Made by a program: the position numbers and the translations under genes
Part shown: piece after piece, positions 34,675 through 41,244 of the stretch
How positions within the stretch are numbered: the stretch's first letter is position 1
Layout: every line of letters begins with the position of its first letter
Origin: an uncultured Eubacteriales bacterium
GTDB taxonomy: Bacteria > Bacillota > Clostridia > Oscillospirales > Oscillospiraceae
DNA length: 64,000 nucleotides
Direction: 5' to 3'
NCBI GenBank assembly: GCA_900544765.1
Contig: UQWI01000013.1
Span: 26,596-90,595, forward strand
The notes under the pieces: generated by a model
What the model was told of the DNA's origin: nothing
The model's database searches: none
The model's input: the letters and a program-made list of their open reading frames with translations, nothing else

Positions 34675-35392
34675 CGTATCCGACCTCCTTTGCCAGCTCG
34701 GTCGCCGGCGAGAAATTTATGCCGCTTGTGAAGGTTTTCCGGCTGCGATGAGCTATCCGCTCTACGACGGGGCAGTCCTCCGGCCGGCAGAAGTCTATAG
34801 TTCCGCCGTGCATAACGGGCCGCCACAGCCTCATTTTCAGTACGCCGTCCTCGCCCTCGTCGGGGTAGGTGAAGCCGTGCAGCATGAGGCCGAGCGGCAT
34901 GTCGGGCACGCCCTCATAATCGCTTTCCCCTTCGTCAAAGACGCAGGGCTCGACATAGCCCTGGCACTCCCGCGCGCCCAGATAGATATCGCGCCGCCCG
35001 CCGCGCTCAATCATGCGTCTGGCGATGAAAAAGTGCTTGTTTTCGTCCCGGTCACCGGCCAAATCCGGCCTGTGTTCGTTCCACTCGAAGTGTGCGCGCA
35101 GCCGGTACTCCACGTTTACAAGGTAGGTGTAATAAGACAGGTCGTTATTACCGTCGTTGTATCGGATGGGACGTGTGCCCTTGCTCTCAGTCTCAATCGT
35201 GTTCATTATGCGGACTGAGTCCGGGTGCCAGATGAAGGTAGGCTTCCAGTAACAGCTCTCGAGTATGCCCTTGAGCGCCTCGTAGGTCGGTACCGGGTAA
35301 CTGCACTTTTCGCCTCCGACACGGGTTATGGGCTCGCTGAAGAGGGCGTAGCGCCCCCAAATGCGCAGCTCCACAGAGTTTTTAAACCGCAA
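34661..35392 (-). CDS. cas5c: crRNA-processing endonuclease Cas5c (Cas5d)
   Basis: 243 residues. The start is TTG at 35392 with AAAGGAGG seven bases upstream. N-terminal RRM-like fold: VELRIWGRYALFSEPITRVG, then SYPVPTYEALKGILESCYWK, as in all Cas5c. In type I-C this protein replaces Cas6 and cuts the pre-crRNA at the base of the repeat hairpin. It precedes and slightly overlaps cas8c. The conserved hairpin and 3' end of the solitary repeat at 37930 suggest it could also process that RNA. Confidence 0.95.
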   Translation of the reverse strand: MRFKNSVELRIWGRYALFSEPITRVGGEKCSYPVPTYEALKGILESCYWKPTFIWHPDSVRIMNTIETESKGTRPIRYNDGNNDLSYYTYLVNVEYRLRAHFEWNEHRPDLAGDRDENKHFFIARRMIERGGRRDIYLGARECQGYVEPCVFDEGESDYEGVPDMPLGLMLHGFTYPDEGEDGVLKMRLWRPVMHGGTIDFCRPEDCPVVERIAHRSRKTFTSGINFSPATELAKEVGYDGLD

Positions 35393-35408
35393 ATCGCTTC
35401 CTCCTTTC

Positions 35409-37757
35409 CTATTGGAACATTGGCTCTAAGGGCAGAGGGTCAAACACCACGCCCGGCCCTTCTGAGTCATAATAGTTGCCCTGAAGTATCATCACTGTGC
35501 CGTCCAGCTCAACGGACACAGCGCCGTCGAGCTTGTGCAGCTCACTGTTGCTGAGTTGTACGGCGTAGGCCTCCAGCTGCCTAAGCAGCTCCGGAGAGCG
35601 CTCGCCGGAGAGCAGCCGGCCTATGAGCTCCTTGCCGGCGCCATACGGGACAAGCACGCCCCGCTTTTCGTCGGATATGGCCTCAAACGCGCCCTCGGCC
35701 GTCTCAAAAGCCTGGTGCATGGTGAACGTTTGCACTTTCCTGCCGGCTCCGGCTGCGGCCTTCATGCCTTTCTCGTTTACGGTCAGCAGGTCGACCAGGC
35801 TGACAGAGAGGCCGGAAGAGTCTTGGTGGTATTCCATCTCCTTTTCTATCGACTTCTGCGAGTAGAGCAGCTCGTAGTACCTGTCTATGGCGTCGACCCC
35901 GAGCCAGTCCGTACCCTCGGGCATGGCCTCGAGCAGTCTGCGCATGGCCTGCTTTGCCTCGTCAATCTCCTTAAGATAGGAGAGCTTTTCGTCACAGTCG
36001 ACTATGTACAGCGCGCCCAGGCCGTCGCCGTGGCGGTTGCTGCGGCCGCCGGTCTGGATGGCGTTCACCAGACCGGCCATGGAGCGCACGGCGCAGTCGA
36101 AGCTCAAATCCACGCCCGCTTCGATGAGCTGGGTGCTCACGCACACGACTCGCTCTCTGCCAAGCAGGCTTTCAAGCTGCCGGATGACGTCGCTGCGGTG
36201 GGCGGAGCACATCCGCGTAGTCAGGCAGAACAGGCGCACATCGCTGTCAAGCCGACCGCGCAGCTCATTGTACAGGCCCACGGCGCCGGGTTTGGTGTTC
36301 ATGACCACGAGCGTACTGCGGCACTTATCGCTGAGCTCGCTTACGAATCCGGCGAGCTCCGGTATTGTCATGGCGCCGTGCAGGCACCTGCTGGCGTCGC
36401 AGTTGACCCGCTTGAGTTTGGCGAATATGTCGCGGTAGTCCGGTACAATGTCGCAGTTTTCGGACAGCATCAGAGGGTGCTTGAGTTCGCCCAGCGCGGG
36501 CTGGGTGGCCGTGCAGAGGATAATTACACAGCCGAACAGCTCGGCGAGTGTGTTGACCGCCAGATTGAAGAGGTATGTATGCTTGAGCGGCAGCGCCTGC
36601 ACCTCGTCGAACAGCAGCACGGAACCCGCGAGCGAGGCCATGCGCCTGACGTTGCGCCGGGGTGCGGCAAATGCCGTATCCAGAAACTGGACCATCGTGC
36701 TGCAAATCACGGGACAGCCCTCCCAGCGGCTGGAATACATCTGGTAGTTTGCCTCATCCCCGGCCTCGGCTATGAAGTCGGAGTGGTGCTCGAGCACGTT
36801 TTCATCCCCTATAGCCTCCCGTATCCGGCCGGCGTTCTGGCCGGTGATGGATTTGAAGGGGGCAAAGTAGAATATGTGCCGGGCGTTTATGCTCCGTGCG
36901 GCATTCAGGCAGAAGCGCAGCCCGGCGTAGGTCTTTCCCGCTCCGGTCGGCAGGCAGAGCCGGTATATTCCCGGCTTGCCCCCTGCTCCGGCATCGCGGC
37001 AGCGCTCGGACAGCTCCTGACGCAGGCCGTCTATCGGATGGCTGTTGGAGAGCCCGCCGATATGGCTCTCGCCCCGCAGATAGAGCTCTTCCCACATACG
37101 GTCCCTGGCTTCGCGGCCCTCGCGCTCCGGCAGCTCTTTGCCGTCCATGAAGCAGGCGGTGTCCGTCCAGTCCGCGTCGACAAGCGCGGAGAAGAGCAGG
37201 CGCTGCGTAAAGCCGAGCGAAAAGCTGCGCTGAGCTTCGTCGGGGTAGAGGCGGTTCAGTTTCAGCCTGAGCTGCCGGACTTCCTCTCCGGCCTCCGCCA
37301 TCAACGATTCGACCTCGTACTCCGGTATGACCTCGGAGAAGAAGCGCTGCACGCACTCGGCATAGTTTTCGTCCGCACTCCCCAAGCGCAGCTTGTCCTT
37401 CCAGCTCTCGTGGCCGAGAGGGGAGAGCATGTCGCAGCGAACCCCGTGGTGGCAGCCTATTGCTATTGCGGCCATCTGCGCTGCCAGATACGTGCTGGCC
37501 GGCGCCTTGACGGCCCGTTCCATCAACCACCGCATACCGGCGGAGGAGTGGTTCACGCGCTCATTGGTAAGGCCAAGGATGCGCCGCTGGCCGAGATCCT
37601 GACTCTTGCCCATATCGTGCAGCAACCCTGTCAGATACCCAAGCTTCTCCAGGCCGATTATCTTGCAGAGCTCACTGCAAAGTCCTGCCACGCTTAGGCA
37701 GTGTACCGGCAAGAGCTGAATGGCGCCGGTGTCCGGCCGCCTGTGTGCAACAAGCAT
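35409..37757 (-). CDS. cas3: CRISPR-associated nuclease-helicase Cas3 (HD, type I-C)
   Basis: 782 residues from the ATG at 37757 (AGGAG eight bases upstream); a GTG at 37766 would add three residues. The HD nuclease has GLLHDMGKSQDLG, NHSSAGMRWLME, and AIGCHHGVRCDM. The SF2 helicase has Walker A LPTGAGKTYAGLRF, DEAH-type LLFDEVQALPLKH, motif III ILCTATQPALGE, and QTGGRSNRHGDG (motif VI). Cas3 unwinds and degrades DNA marked by Cascade. It is the first gene of the seven-gene operon, so its upstream region (37758-37930) controls the whole system. Confidence 0.95.
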   Translation of the reverse strand: MLVAHRRPDTGAIQLLPVHCLSVAGLCSELCKIIGLEKLGYLTGLLHDMGKSQDLGQRRILGLTNERVNHSSAGMRWLMERAVKAPASTYLAAQMAAIAIGCHHGVRCDMLSPLGHESWKDKLRLGSADENYAECVQRFFSEVIPEYEVESLMAEAGEEVRQLRLKLNRLYPDEAQRSFSLGFTQRLLFSALVDADWTDTACFMDGKELPEREGREARDRMWEELYLRGESHIGGLSNSHPIDGLRQELSERCRDAGAGGKPGIYRLCLPTGAGKTYAGLRFCLNAARSINARHIFYFAPFKSITGQNAGRIREAIGDENVLEHHSDFIAEAGDEANYQMYSSRWEGCPVICSTMVQFLDTAFAAPRRNVRRMASLAGSVLLFDEVQALPLKHTYLFNLAVNTLAELFGCVIILCTATQPALGELKHPLMLSENCDIVPDYRDIFAKLKRVNCDASRCLHGAMTIPELAGFVSELSDKCRSTLVVMNTKPGAVGLYNELRGRLDSDVRLFCLTTRMCSAHRSDVIRQLESLLGRERVVCVSTQLIEAGVDLSFDCAVRSMAGLVNAIQTGGRSNRHGDGLGALYIVDCDEKLSYLKEIDEAKQAMRRLLEAMPEGTDWLGVDAIDRYYELLYSQKSIEKEMEYHQDSSGLSVSLVDLLTVNEKGMKAAAGAGRKVQTFTMHQAFETAEGAFEAISDEKRGVLVPYGAGKELIGRLLSGERSPELLRQLEAYAVQLSNSELHKLDGAVSVELDGTVMILQGNYYDSEGPGVVFDPLPLEPMFQ

Positions 37758-37856
37758 TCTCGTCACTCCTATTTGTTTTAGTATTATTGCATTAAATTTT
37801 ATAACTAAGTATATATCATGTCCACAATGATGCCAAGAATTATATCCAATTTTGTC

Positions 37857-37885
37857 GAAATATTCCTTGATAAATTTTGTTGCAA
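37857..37885 (-). promoter_or_regulatory. candidate promoter of the cas operon
   Basis: On the minus strand TTGCAA (37885-37880), a 17-base spacer and TATTTC (37862-37857). A second candidate -10, TATAAT at 37844-37839, lacks a good -35. TTGCAA is self-complementary and also serves as the -35 of the opposite promoter of the small RNA, so the two units share one hexamer. Confidence 0.45.
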
Positions 37886-37908
37886 TGCTTTATTTACAAT
37901 GATACAAT
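37880..37908 (+). promoter_or_regulatory. promoter of the crRNA-like small RNA
   Basis: TTGCAA (37880-37885), a 17-base spacer, TACAAT (37903-37908). The start would be near 37915, 15 bases before the solitary CRISPR repeat. The -10 lies inside the sequence matched by the spacer-like tail of the RNA. Confidence 0.6.
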
Positions 37909-37914
37909 AACAAA

Positions 37915-38014
37915 GCATTTTTCAATGCCGTCGCTCTCCTGCCAGGGGAGCGTGGATAGAAATGTTTTTGTATCATTGCACAGTAAAAACGGCAGCCGTC
38001 AGGCCGCCGTTTTT
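37915..38014 (+). ncRNA. crRNA-like regulatory RNA (CreR-type) with a single degenerate CRISPR repeat
   Basis: A transcription unit of about 100 bases divergent from cas3. It contains one repeat (37930-37963) in the sense orientation of the plus strand, opposite to the array. The repeat keeps GTCGCTC at the 5' end and GGGGAGCGTGGATAGAAAT at the 3' end; the stem is GCTCTCCT/AGGGGAGC (one G-U) with a GCC loop, so the fold is kept while the loop is changed. A 20-base spacer-like tail (37964-37983) follows, then a terminator (37985-38014). The first 15 bases of the tail match 14 of 15 bases of the cas3 upstream region (37911-37897, minus strand). This is the layout of crRNA-like RNAs that guide Cascade to repress the cas promoter. 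Function is inferred. Confidence 0.7.
37985..38014 (+). terminator. terminator of the crRNA-like RNA
   Basis: AAAAACGGCAGCC pairs with GGCCGCCGTTTTT (one mismatch), ending in TTTTT. Confidence 0.85.
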
Positions 38015-38156
38015 GCTATATCCAGGCTGTGTTTTGCCCGGCAAAATTTTTTCAAAAAATTTTTCCGCCGACCCCGGTTTCGGCGAGGTCCCTCCGTAAT
38101 CTATGGGTGTAAGCAAAAAACAAAAACAAACACACATAAATAAGGAGATGACTTAA

Positions 38157-39062
38157 ATGAAGAAGCTGAACGTCAAAACGATAGGTATCGCCGCCGCTGC
38201 CGCCGCCATGCTGGCCCTCGCCGGGTGCGGGGAAAACAACACGGCCTCGCTGCCGCAGGAGAGCCTGCCCGAGCAGAACATCGCGGCCCCGCAGGAGACC
38301 GCAGGAACGCTGCTGCTCAGCGTGAACCCCGCGATAGAGCTCGATTACGACATGGAGGGCGACGTGGTGCGGCTCAACGCCCTCAACGACGACGCAAAGG
38401 CAGTGCTGGCGGGCTACGACAGCTACTACGGCCGCAGCGCCGAGGTCGTCGCCGCCGAGCTGGTGGGTGAGATAGACGAAGCCGGGTACTTCGACACGAC
38501 CGTCGCCGGCAATGAGCGCAATATCGTGCTCCGTCTCGAGCGCGGAAGCGAATACCCCGAGGGCTTCCTCACGGAGATAGAGGCCTCCGTCCGTCAGGCG
38601 GTCAGCGAGCGCGGCGGCACAAGCCAGGCGGTGGCAATCGGCGCAGATGACTACAACGCCGCCTACGCAGACAGGGGCTATATCAGCTCCGACGCCGCGG
38701 AGAGGCTGGTGGCGGCACAGACCGGCATCGGCAATCCGCAGTTTGTGGTAAAGGAATACGAGCTCGATGACGGCGACTACGAGGTGGAGCTGATTGTCAA
38801 CGGTGTGGAGTACGAGTACGAGGTTGACGCCTACACAGGCCGCGTGACCGAGGTCGAGCGTGATGACGATAGCTTTGACGACCGCTACGACGATGTGTAC
38901 GACGATAACTACGACGACGTGTACGATGACGGTTGGGATGACATGTACGACGACTGGGATGACGATGACTGGGATGACGATGACTGGGATGACGATGACT
39001 GGGATGATGATGACTGGGACGACGATTGGGACGACGATTGGGACGACGACTGGGATGATTGA
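38157..39062 (+). CDS. lipoprotein with RsgI-like domain, PepSY-like region and Trp/Asp-repeat tail
   Basis: 301 residues. The ATG follows AAGGAGATGACTTA. A lipoprotein signal ends MLALAGCGEN, so it is attached to the outer face of the membrane. Residues about 50-165 (LLLSVNPAIELDYDMEGDVV, then RLNALNDDAKAVLAG) resemble the extracytoplasmic domain of RsgI anti-sigma factors. Residues about 175-225 look PepSY-like (GYISSDAAERLVAAQTGIGN ... YEYEVDAYTGRV). The last about 65 residues are almost only Asp with evenly spaced Trp (WDDDDWDDDD, later WDDDWDDD). The RsgI encoded two genes downstream has a similar domain and tail, so this is probably its partner or a regulon member. Confidence 0.75.
   Translation: MKKLNVKTIGIAAAAAAMLALAGCGENNTASLPQESLPEQNIAAPQETAGTLLLSVNPAIELDYDMEGDVVRLNALNDDAKAVLAGYDSYYGRSAEVVAAELVGEIDEAGYFDTTVAGNERNIVLRLERGSEYPEGFLTEIEASVRQAVSERGGTSQAVAIGADDYNAAYADRGYISSDAAERLVAAQTGIGNPQFVVKEYELDDGDYEVELIVNGVEYEYEVDAYTGRVTEVERDDDSFDDRYDDVYDDNYDDVYDDGWDDMYDDWDDDDWDDDDWDDDDWDDDDWDDDWDDDWDDDWDD
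38930..39061 (+). repeat. in-frame tandem repeats coding the Trp/Asp tail
   Basis: Tandem units of 15 bases (TGGGATGACGATGAC type, four copies) followed by 12-base units (TGGGACGACGAT type, about three copies). Such arrays can expand or contract by slippage in whole codons, so tail length may vary between strains. Confidence 0.75.
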
Positions 39063-39142
39063 CCGGTTTACTGAGATTTAATGCGGATTTCACACGGATT
39101 TGATGTAAAATCCTGACGCCTGTGATATTCTCGTAAAAACCT

Positions 39143-39173
39143 GCGCGCCGGCCCGCTGCCAAGACCGGCGCGC
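39143..39173. terminator. hairpin between the lipoprotein gene and sigI
   Basis: GCGCGCCGG and CCGGCGCGC, nine perfect pairs, then GGCTTTA. The T-run is weak, so it may be a partial terminator or sit in the sigI leader. Confidence 0.5.
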
Positions 39174-39192
39174 GGCTTTATGGGGGATGACG

Positions 39193-39909
39193 ATGGTCTC
39201 GACGAAGCAGGACATAATCGAATGGGTACTCGCGGCCAAGGAGGATCCGGATGCCGCAGACAGCCTTATAAACCAGTACATGGGCTTCATCCGCGCCGAG
39301 GCCGGGAAACTCAGCTTCGGCGACAAAGAGGATGAGCTGAGCGTCGCCATGCTCGCGTTTTACGAGGCGGTGCTCGGCTATGAGCGCTCGCGCGGGAGTT
39401 TCCTCAGCTTTGCCGCGAAGGTCATACGCTCACGGCTCATCGACTACCACCGCAGCGAGAGCCGCCACCGCGGACACGGCTCGCTGAACGAGCGCGCGGG
39501 CGAGGACGGCGCAGAGCTTCTGGAGCTCTTACCCGACACGCGCGACGATATAGAGGAGCTGAACACCCGCGAGGCGGCGCAGGGCGAGATAGAGGAGTAC
39601 GCCAAGACGCTTGCCGCCTTCGGCCTGACTTTCTCCGATGTCGCGGACAACTGCCCGAAGCAGGAGCGGACGCTCCGCGCCTGCCTTGACGCGCTGGGAT
39701 ACGCGAGGCAAAAGCCGGAATTGCTCGCCGCCGTGGAGAAAAGCGGCAAGCTGCCCATGGCGGAATTGGCCTCCGGCGCGGGCGTCGAGCGCAAGACGCT
39801 TGAGCGGCACAGAAAATACCTGGTCGCCATGCTGCTCGCCTTCACCAACGGTTTTGAGTTAATACGCGGCCACCTGTGCAGGCTCGATGGCGGGAGGGGG
39901 ACGAAATGA
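39193..39909 (+). CDS. sigI: RNA polymerase sigma-I factor (SigI)
   Basis: 238 residues from the ATG at 39193, six bases after GGGGG; an ATG at 39187 is too close to that site. Sigma-70 region 2 is seen as LINQYMGFIRAEAGKLSFGD and FLSFAAKVIRSRLIDYHRSE; the C-terminal part (FGLTFSDVADNCPKQERTLR and AELASGAGVERKTLERHRKY, LVAMLLAFTNGFELIRGHL) is diagnostic of SigI. SigI factors of Clostridia respond to heat or to extracellular polysaccharide through the membrane protein RsgI. The downstream rsgI overlaps it by four bases, the usual arrangement. Confidence 0.9.
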   Translation: MVSTKQDIIEWVLAAKEDPDAADSLINQYMGFIRAEAGKLSFGDKEDELSVAMLAFYEAVLGYERSRGSFLSFAAKVIRSRLIDYHRSESRHRGHGSLNERAGEDGAELLELLPDTRDDIEELNTREAAQGEIEEYAKTLAAFGLTFSDVADNCPKQERTLRACLDALGYARQKPELLAAVEKSGKLPMAELASGAGVERKTLERHRKYLVAMLLAFTNGFELIRGHLCRLDGGRGTK

Positions 39910-40673
39910 AATACCTGATACTTGAGTCCCGGGCCGCCTACTGCGTCGCACTCGGAGAGGACGGGCGCTGTATAAAGTGCGCAAATATGAGCTACGAGGT
40001 CGGCGACAGGGTGGAGGACGTAATTGAGCTGAAGCTGCCCGAGCGGCGCGACAACCGCCGTATAGTGCGCATGGCGTCGCTCTGCGCGGGACTGGCCGCC
40101 TGTGTGTGCATAGCCTTCTTCGGCTGGTATCGTCCCAATTATGCGGCCTACGGCACCCTGCGCATGAGCATAAACCCCGATGTGGAGCTGACGCTCAGCC
40201 GCACGGAGCGCGTACTGGATGCCGAAGGGCTGAACGCCGACGGCGCTGCGCTGCTGGACGGCCTGGATTTGTCCGGCATGGATGCGCAGGCGGCGGCGGA
40301 CGCTTTGGTCGCGCAGTCTATTGCGGACGGTTATCTCTCCGAGGGCGGGCAGGTGACTGTGTCTGTGGACGGCGGCAGTGAGGACTGGCGCAGCGAGACT
40401 GAGGGCGATACGCTCGAGACACTCGAAGAGCGCTACGGCACCTTCGCCATAATCCGCACGCCGGAAGAGCCGATAATCACCGTACCGGTTTCGACTGCGA
40501 GCCCGACGCCCACGCCGACGGCGGTCCCAACCCCGACTCCGCCCCCTGTGCAGAGCATACCGCCCTACGTTGACGATGACGACGGCTGGGACGACGATGA
40601 CAGCGACGATGACGATGACGATGATGACGATGATGACGGCGCGGACGGCGGCGATGATGACTGGGACGATTGA
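39906..40673 (+). CDS. rsgI: anti-sigma-I factor RsgI with acidic Trp/Asp tail
   Basis: 255 residues. The ATG overlaps the sigI stop (ATGA). The N-terminal cytosolic anti-sigma domain (MKYLILESRAAYCVALGEDG ... VEDVIELKLPERRDN) binds SigI. One membrane helix lies at about 60-78 (MASLCAGLAACVCIAFFGWY). The outer part has the RsgI middle domain (LRMSINPDVELTLSRTERVL), a Pro/Thr linker (PTPTPTAVPTPTPPP), and an acidic tail with WDDDD motifs. In cellulolytic Clostridia the outer end is a carbohydrate-binding module; here it is replaced by the acidic tail, so the sensed signal may differ (cation or envelope charge; inference). Confidence 0.88.
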   Translation: MKYLILESRAAYCVALGEDGRCIKCANMSYEVGDRVEDVIELKLPERRDNRRIVRMASLCAGLAACVCIAFFGWYRPNYAAYGTLRMSINPDVELTLSRTERVLDAEGLNADGAALLDGLDLSGMDAQAAADALVAQSIADGYLSEGGQVTVSVDGGSEDWRSETEGDTLETLEERYGTFAIIRTPEEPIITVPVSTASPTPTPTAVPTPTPPPVQSIPPYVDDDDGWDDDDSDDDDDDDDDDDGADGGDDDWDD

Positions 40674-40841
40674 GGCCAGGAGCCAAAGCGCCGCGTGGAG
40701 CCAAATTCTGCGCTTTGCGGCCGAAGAGGATTGCTTGCGCTGTACGGTGCCGTCATGGGTTCCGGAAGGATATGCCCGGCCCGTATAAGGCGGCGTCGTG
40801 GCCCGCGTTTTCCAGGCCCTGTGAAAAACAGGGCAAAACTG

Positions 40842-40871
40842 ATGCCGGCACGGAATTTCCCGTGCCGGCAT
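40842..40871 (-). terminator. hairpin terminator at the end of the aco operon
   Basis: ATGCCGGCACGG and CCGTGCCGGCAT, 12 perfect pairs. On the minus strand it is followed by CAGTTTTG and, further, a second small hairpin (CCCTGT/ACAGGG) with TTTTT. It also lies after rsgI on the plus strand. Confidence 0.6.
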
Positions 40872-40933
40872 TGGTATGTGGGCGAGAGGGACGGCGCAGG
40901 CGCGCCGTCAGGCCCGGGGTGAAATACAGGAGC

Positions 40934-41233
40934 TCAGAACAGCTCGTCGCCGCTCTTGCAGTCCAGGCCGGGGTGCAGGTCGAACCGCACCGCACCGACG
41001 CGGGCCCTGCCCTTGACGGCTTCCTGGACGAGATACGTCCCGCGTATGCCGAAGCCTCCGCACAGCTCTATGGCGGAGCAGCCGGCGTCCGCCATTTCAA
41101 CGGCGGCTGCGACGCCCTCCTCATAGGTGGAAACCCCGATTGACGTGAGCTCGACGCCAGGCGTTTTGACTACCGAGCGATGAAGCGCAGGGTCGGCGCC
41201 CGGGGCAATAAATATGAAAGCAGCTGTCAGCAT
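40934..41233 (-). CDS. DUF6506 family protein
   Basis: 99 residues, start MLTAAFIFIAPGADPALHRS, ending with LHPGLDCKSGDELF. The central text YEEGVAAAVEMADAGCSAIE LCGGFG is typical of this small family, which is found near catabolic enzymes in Clostridia; the fold looks like a small alpha/beta barrel fragment with a glycine-rich loop. The biochemical role is not known. It is the last gene of the dehydrogenase operon, 11 bases after the E3 gene, so it probably serves the same pathway. Confidence 0.8.
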   Translation of the reverse strand: MLTAAFIFIAPGADPALHRSVVKTPGVELTSIGVSTYEEGVAAAVEMADAGCSAIELCGGFGIRGTYLVQEAVKGRARVGAVRFDLHPGLDCKSGDELF

Positions 41234-41244
41234 GGCTTAGCCTC

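Noticed and set aside
35535..37697. 720-residue plus-strand ORF
   Set aside because: Antisense of cas3 in GC-rich DNA; it has no ribosome site or recognisable domain, while cas3 has all motifs.
37844..37930. CreTA-type toxin RNA beside the repeat-like unit
   Set aside because: No small ORF with rare codons or second short RNA with its own promoter could be identified between the unit and cas3; the guide-to-promoter match fits a regulator better than an addiction module.
39444..40871. 475-residue minus-strand ORF over sigI and rsgI
   Set aside because: Low-complexity Arg/Val/His-rich translation, antisense to two recognisable genes.
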